Part shown: positions 43,756 through 48,321 of the stretch, piece after piece
Layout: every line of letters starts with the position of its first letter
Position numbering within the stretch: the first letter of the stretch is position 1
Assembly: GCF_006539285.1 (NCBI RefSeq)
Contig: NZ_BJMS01000027.1
Coordinates: forward strand, 1-48,321
From: Sporolactobacillus inulinus
GTDB lineage: Bacteria > Bacillota > Bacilli > Bacillales > Sporolactobacillaceae
Length of the DNA: 48,321 nucleotides
Direction of reading: 5' to 3'
Made by a program: the position numbers and the translations under genes
Notes under the pieces: generated by a model
Seen by the model: only the letters and a program-made list of their open reading frames with translations
What the model was told of the DNA's origin: nothing
The model's database searches: none

Positions 43756-44362
43756 ATATGTCGCATAGGTATGTCGAAAATCATATACCCTTGGTTTTGG
43801 AAATTCATAATTTTTAATGCCTGCTTTTGACCAACATAGTTCAAAAAGATACCGTAACTGATGTGCAGAATAATTAGCCCCAATATGGTTTGGGAAAAAA
43901 GCGTTACTGTCAGGAAAAAAACAGTTCATTTTTATTCTATAGGTGCGGCAACTTTTCAAGAGATCATGGGGAAGCATGACAATGCGATCTTTATGTCCTT
44001 TTGATTGTTTAATGAAAATGTTTCCTGTTTTGAGGTTAACGTCTTCATTATTTAAGAGTCTTATTTCGAAAGGCCGTAGCCCACAACAATACAATAAACG
44101 GAAGAGAATGGGGGCAACAAGATGTCGTGCAAGAGATTGATAGCAAGGAGTCAAACTATCTGTCGCAGCAAAAAATAAAAATAATTCTTCTTCCGTAAAG
44201 ATATGAGGGATGCGATGGGAAACATGACCATGAAAAGAATCGGGGAGAATATATGCTTCTGTTCCAATACCATTCAGAAATTTCCCCAATTGTCTTAATG
44301 GTGTGATACGACTGATAAAGCCACTATTGTTTTCACACCAAATGTGATGTGAGTTATCTTAA
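43741..44362 (-). pseudogene. Truncated tyrosine recombinase (middle part)
   Basis: The frame carries FISRITPLRQLGKFLNGIG, HVSHRIPHIFTEEELFLFF, the catalytic Arg region RLLYCCGLRPFEIRLLNNED and the start of the His-Arg box (YDFRHTYAT). It stops at 43741 just after the junction. The N-terminal arm domain and the C-terminal His/Tyr are missing. It is not related closely to the two integrases at 40-42 kb. It appears to be an older recombinase cut by arrival of the right-hand module. From 44363 to 44416 there is no feature. Confidence 0.8.
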
Positions 44363-44416
44363 CTAAGAATATAATAGGCTAATAACCGTAGTAATAGACG
44401 TATGAGAAGACAAAAC

Positions 44417-46270
44417 TCAAGAATTTAATTGATAATACTGTGCCTGTGCATTCCACAGTTCAAAATATTTGCCACTTTTGTCTTGGACCAGTTCATCATG
44501 AGTACCTTTTTGAATCAGTTTTCCTTTATCGAGAACGAGAATTTCATTACAGAACCGGCAGGAAGACAAACGATGTGAGATAAAAATGATCGTTTTGTTC
44601 TTTACGATTCTCTGTAACTTAGAATAAATATCAAATTCAGCTCTCGGGTCAAGAGCTGCGGTTGGCTCATCCAAGATGATGAATGGTGAATCTTTATACA
44701 GAGCACGAGCGATCGCGATTTTTTGCGCTTCTCCACCTGAAATGTCCACTCCATCTTCATCCACTTTGTACAGAGGCGTCTCTAATCCATTTGGCAGGGA
44801 TCGAACTTTTTCACCAATTCCAACCTCATCCAGGTATTCTAGTGTACGTTGTTCATCATAATTTATATCGCTAGAGACATTTTGTCCTAATGGAAAAGCA
44901 AAAAGCTGGAAATCCTGAAAAACTACAGAAAGAAAATTCATATAGTCTTGAAATTTGTATTGTTGTATATTGACTCCATTTAATAAAATCTGTCCTTCTT
45001 GTGGATCATAAAGCCGACAAAGCAATTTTATAAAAGTTGTTTTTCCAGAGCCATTCATTCCGACTACTGCTATACGCTCACCACTGTTAATTTTTAACGA
45101 GATATTTCTCAAAGCATAGGCATCTGATTCAAGATATTTAAATGAAACGTTTCTAAACTCAATCTCATATTTGCTGTTCCTGTCTATTGAAATTGGAATC
45201 TGTCCTTCAGATTTTAAACTTGGTGTGTCTAAGAAGTCAAAATACAGTTGGACATATTTAATATTATGCCAACTGTCCGATATGGAAGTGATCATTTTTG
45301 AGAAAGAGGTTGTGAACTGATTAATCGCACCAACATATTGAACGACAGATCCAATACTTATTGAACCATTCAATGCCTTTATGCCAACAAATAAATAAAC
45401 AAAACCACTAATTATGGATGTAACTGCAGCATTGATGCCCGAAAACCTTCCTTGTAGTCTACCGATATTTGATTGGAATCTGGTATTGAGTTTATTAAAA
45501 TCATTAAATGATTTTAATATAAGCTCGCTCTGATGATAAATCCGCACATCTTTTCCAAATCTATTGTCATCCCTTAACAAATCTTCATAGTAAGAGAACA
45601 GTCGGTTGAATTTCATTCCATGGTCCAATTCTTTAAAAAATTTTTTACTAAATCTTGAGTTTGAAAATAGTGAATAACAAGAAGATAAAATAATGAGAAT
45701 GATCAACACTATAGATTGCCATATTGATGACTCGAAAGAAGTTGCATTTTGAGACTTGGAGGGTATAAATGTTGGGTAAGCAAGGATAATAGAGATCACG
45801 ACAGTACAAAAGCTAGTCAAAGTTCGCTCCAATAAATCAGGGATTCTCCATATCCCTCTTTTACCTATAATGGAGGCATCTTCTATTTTTTGTTTTCTCA
45901 AATGAAAACGTGGTTTTTCTGTGTTCTCATAATTTGTTCTTAGTATCAACCGATCCATTTCGTATTTTCCCAAATAAAAAAGCCGTTGATTTGAGATCTT
46001 TTTAATTCGCTCGGTTCCCTTGAGTATTAGAAACACAATAAAGCTAAGCACAATTGTACTGACGACCAGTAGTGAGAGGCGTGCAACTGACCTTGCACCG
46101 AAGAGTTCGTCAATAATTCTTGCAGTCATAAAGATAGGAATGAAAGGCATAAAAGACTGTAAAAGTGCATTCAGGACAGTTGCAGGTATTAATAGGGGTG
46201 TCATATTTTGGATCATTCTCAATGCACGGAAAAAGCTTTTGAATTGCCTTTTTGATCCAACGGATTTCAT
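44417..46270 (-). CDS. ABC exporter half-transporter (permease fused to ATPase), subunit 2
   Basis: This 617-aa protein has an N-terminal membrane domain of about six helices (residues 25-320) and a C-terminal ATPase. The ATPase has Walker A GMNGSGKTT, a Q-loop (VVFQD), signature ISGGEAQK, Walker B FIILDEPTAALDP and H-loop SHRLSS. It overlaps the upstream half-transporter by 4 bp, so the two should form a heterodimer. The group often exports peptides or lipophilic compounds; the cargo is unknown. No precursor peptide or protease domain is seen. Confidence 0.92.
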   Translation of the reverse strand: MKSVGSKRQFKSFFRALRMIQNMTPLLIPATVLNALLQSFMPFIPIFMTARIIDELFGARSVARLSLLVVSTIVLSFIVFLILKGTERIKKISNQRLFYLGKYEMDRLILRTNYENTEKPRFHLRKQKIEDASIIGKRGIWRIPDLLERTLTSFCTVVISIILAYPTFIPSKSQNATSFESSIWQSIVLIILIILSSCYSLFSNSRFSKKFFKELDHGMKFNRLFSYYEDLLRDDNRFGKDVRIYHQSELILKSFNDFNKLNTRFQSNIGRLQGRFSGINAAVTSIISGFVYLFVGIKALNGSISIGSVVQYVGAINQFTTSFSKMITSISDSWHNIKYVQLYFDFLDTPSLKSEGQIPISIDRNSKYEIEFRNVSFKYLESDAYALRNISLKINSGERIAVVGMNGSGKTTFIKLLCRLYDPQEGQILLNGVNIQQYKFQDYMNFLSVVFQDFQLFAFPLGQNVSSDINYDEQRTLEYLDEVGIGEKVRSLPNGLETPLYKVDEDGVDISGGEAQKIAIARALYKDSPFIILDEPTAALDPRAEFDIYSKLQRIVKNKTIIFISHRLSSCRFCNEILVLDKGKLIQKGTHDELVQDKSGKYFELWNAQAQYYQLNS

Positions 46271-48114
46271 TGGAAATCACCACCTGCTTCGATTGATTTA
46301 ATCTTACCTTGATAATAGTAGCTTTGAATGTTGTACAATTTGGCATAATTCCCATTTTGTTGCATTAGTTCATCATGTGTACCACTTTCAATAATTCTTC
46401 CTTTCGACAAGAAAACAATTCGATCACAGAATCGTGTACTTGAAAGACGGTGGGAAATAAATATGGATGTTTTTCCTGAAGTCAATTCGCCGTAGCGTTG
46501 ATACATCTCGTTTTCAGCGATTGGATCAAGCGCAGCCGTCGGTTCATCAAGAATTAAAATGGGAGAATCTTTATAAAGGGCACGAGCAAGTAACAGCTTC
46601 TGCAATTCTCCTCCAGAAAATTGGGCAGCTTCTTCATTAACTTCTTTAATCATTGGGGTATTCAAACCTGCAGGTAAGCTGTCTATTTTCTTCTCTAGAC
46701 CAGCAAGTTTTATACATTGATTGGCTTTAACTTTGTTAATTGGCGTGTCAAGTGCTGGTGCGATATTTCGCAAGATAGAAACTGGATTAATATGTATATC
46801 CTGAAACACCGTTGTAAAAAGGCGATAATAGTCGTCACGATTGAAAGTCGTCATATCCTTACCATTTATGAGGATGCGCCCAGAAGAAGGATGATAGAAA
46901 CCGCATAGTAACTTTATACAAGTTGTTTTACCCTCCCCGTTCTCTCCAACAAGTGCCAGCTTTTCACCTGCACGGATCTCTAGAGAGAAATTATCCAATA
47001 TTTTTTTATTACTTTCTGGATAAGAAAAAGATACATTATCAAATTTTACAGAACATGGCCAAGCGTCTTTTTGAGGCAAGGGCTCACCCTGCCCGCGATT
47101 AAATCGATCCGGAAAAGCAAGGTAATCACGAACATCACATATTTCCAGGCTTATATGTTGCAATTTTGTTATTTGATCGGTTAGACTGGTAAGCCACACT
47201 GAGAATCCTGCAATCATTCCAAAATAAAGGGTAAAATTTGCAACCGACATTTTACCATTTAAAACAAGATAAATAAGATAAACATAGGCAAGTCCATCGC
47301 GTAACAAAGCCATAAATCCAACGAGGCCATTTGCAAAATAATTCCGGTTTTCTACTTTCCGCCACCAGATAGATCTTTTTTTGATTAGTTCTTTAAAACA
47401 TTTATCAAACCACTGTGCAGCAGGAAAGATGCGTACATCTTTCCCTGATGAAAAGCTTGAGCATTTAGACAGTATATAATCTATTTTCTTGTCTAGAAAA
47501 GTCCACTTGTTTTTGTTATTGTGTTCATATCTTTGCGAGGAATATGTAGCAAGGAATCCAATGCCTGCTGTAATGAATAGAAAGAGTATTAAAAGCGGAT
47601 TTAATATTGATAGTATGCTGCCATAGAAAAGGAGCCCAACTAAATTAACAACCAGCAATACCAGTGTATCAATAATCGCCTCTGTACCACTGCTATTAAC
47701 AGAGACCGCACGATGTGCCTTCTCTTGTCTTTTTAATCCTTCAGGATTTTCTAAATTCTCATAATCTGTATCCATAGACTTCATAAAAATTAGACCTATA
47801 TAATTAATCCGATTCGTAATGGCATTCCATCTCGTCCAGTTTTCGAGGTATTGGCTAATGGTATTACAAATTATCACTGCTAAAGTAAGAGCGCCTATGA
47901 CCATCATAAAATGCGACAAACTTGCGTGCGTTGTGAGCATATCAATGATTATTTTAGGTATTAAAATACCAATAAAAGGTAGTAGGACTAAAGCTGGTAT
48001 TCTGACACAGGATACTAATAGTAATGACTTTTGCCAATACCACAAATTTTTGACAATGTAATTCACATTTTGGAAAACAGTATATTCTGGCTTTAAAGAT
48101 TCTGACGCCACCAC
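46267..48114 (-). CDS. ABC exporter half-transporter, subunit 1
   Basis: This 615-aa protein has six predicted membrane helices (about 25-310) and an ATPase domain with Walker A GENGEGKTT (Glu in the variable position), Q-loop VFQD, signature FSGGELQK, Walker B ILILDEPTAALDP and SHRLSS. GTG 48114 follows AAGGAG on the minus strand. It is the first gene of a two-gene operon with the half-transporter at 44417. Both halves keep the catalytic Glu after Walker B, so neither is an obviously degenerate site. Upstream to 48321 only AT-rich sequence is seen, with a possible minus-strand -10 near 48150. Confidence 0.92.
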   Translation of the reverse strand: MVASESLKPEYTVFQNVNYIVKNLWYWQKSLLLVSCVRIPALVLLPFIGILIPKIIIDMLTTHASLSHFMMVIGALTLAVIICNTISQYLENWTRWNAITNRINYIGLIFMKSMDTDYENLENPEGLKRQEKAHRAVSVNSSGTEAIIDTLVLLVVNLVGLLFYGSILSILNPLLILFLFITAGIGFLATYSSQRYEHNNKNKWTFLDKKIDYILSKCSSFSSGKDVRIFPAAQWFDKCFKELIKKRSIWWRKVENRNYFANGLVGFMALLRDGLAYVYLIYLVLNGKMSVANFTLYFGMIAGFSVWLTSLTDQITKLQHISLEICDVRDYLAFPDRFNRGQGEPLPQKDAWPCSVKFDNVSFSYPESNKKILDNFSLEIRAGEKLALVGENGEGKTTCIKLLCGFYHPSSGRILINGKDMTTFNRDDYYRLFTTVFQDIHINPVSILRNIAPALDTPINKVKANQCIKLAGLEKKIDSLPAGLNTPMIKEVNEEAAQFSGGELQKLLLARALYKDSPILILDEPTAALDPIAENEMYQRYGELTSGKTSIFISHRLSSTRFCDRIVFLSKGRIIESGTHDELMQQNGNYAKLYNIQSYYYQGKIKSIEAGGDFQ

Positions 48115-48321
48115 TTCTCACTCCTTATAAAATTTGAACTAGCATATATTATGATGATTAAAAAGATTAATATCTTATTTTGTGCTTGGCCTCAAAAACA
48201 GGATGTTTTCCCACATAGATTTTGAAATAGATAATAGATACCTCATGATGTAAATTAATGTACGGATGCAAAATAGTGGGGATTCAGGAAGCATGTCATC
48301 TTTAGAAAGTGATTATATATA

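Noticed and set aside
48206-48240. TTCCCACATAG near the right edge resembling the direct-repeat element
   Set aside because: Single imperfect unit, no second repeat in register, and no downstream gene visible in the window.
1-48321. CRISPR arrays, tRNA, rRNA and replication origin
   Set aside because: No regularly spaced repeats, no tRNA-like cloverleaf or rRNA segment, and no replication initiator gene or iteron cluster was seen.

Overview
The window reads as an accessory region of a low-to-moderate GC Gram-positive bacterium (Bacillota, Bacillales-like). The evidence is strong AGGAGG ribosome sites with ATG/GTG/TTG starts, CadA/CadC and MerR proteins of the staphylococcal/Bacillus type, sigma-A promoters, U-tailed terminators and Tn916-type mobile-element genes. 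The species cannot be named from sequence alone. No rRNA, tRNA or CRISPR array was seen.

Layout. (1) 1-8.2 kb is metal efflux: a CsoR-type promoter driving copA and two copZ paralogues, a DUF1737 protein, a manganese-type CDF exporter, and a Zn/Cd operon (His-rich zinc-ribbon protein, SmtB/CadC-type repressor, P-type ATPase). It ends in a decayed IS110 transposase. (2) 8.9-21.3 kb is an envelope-stress and copper block: PspA, DUF4178, DUF4247 lipoprotein, DUF1461 membrane protein, a two-component system with a coupled 66-aa membrane protein, three small His/Met-rich proteins, FtsH, a His-tailed copper ATPase, a cupredoxin and an isoprenylcysteine-type methyltransferase. (3) 21.5-24.1 kb is cadCA on the minus strand with two operators. 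(4) 24.3-31.1 kb holds an Lgt-like protein with altered catalytic residues, a His-tailed membrane protein, a geranylgeranyl-reductase-family flavoprotein, merR-merA with a classical mer operator, an IS1634-like remnant and an M23 peptidase. (5) 31.3-38.6 kb holds an ArsR-like regulator, an IS4-type remnant and a small biosynthetic cluster (A-T-TE synthetase with an in-frame stop, alpha/beta hydrolase, MFS exporter, Sfp-type PPTase). (6) 38.6-44.4 kb contains two mobile-element integration modules facing each other (sigma-like, HTH_16, structured repeat, DUF3173, integrase), plus a truncated third recombinase. (7) 44.4-48.1 kb encodes two paired ABC exporters.

How it fits together. Five promoters spread over 21 kb (8902, 14534, 17832, 24270 and 29663) share two or three 11-bp direct repeats of a WTCYACAYRWT element. 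Each ends exactly 7 bp before a TANNNT -10 box, and none has a good -35. They precede the PspA cluster, the His/Met-rich small proteins, the copper ATPase operon, the Lgt-like operon and the M23 peptidase. This is the architecture of an OmpR/PhoB-family activated regulon, and an OmpR-family regulator with its kinase is encoded in the middle of the block. I infer a single mobile or modular envelope/metal stress regulon that was later interrupted by self-contained cad and mer cassettes, each with its own metal-sensing repressor or activator. This regulon is the best candidate in the window for an undescribed system.

Transposase wrecks and frameshifted genes mark the seams between blocks, consistent with an island assembled by repeated transfer.
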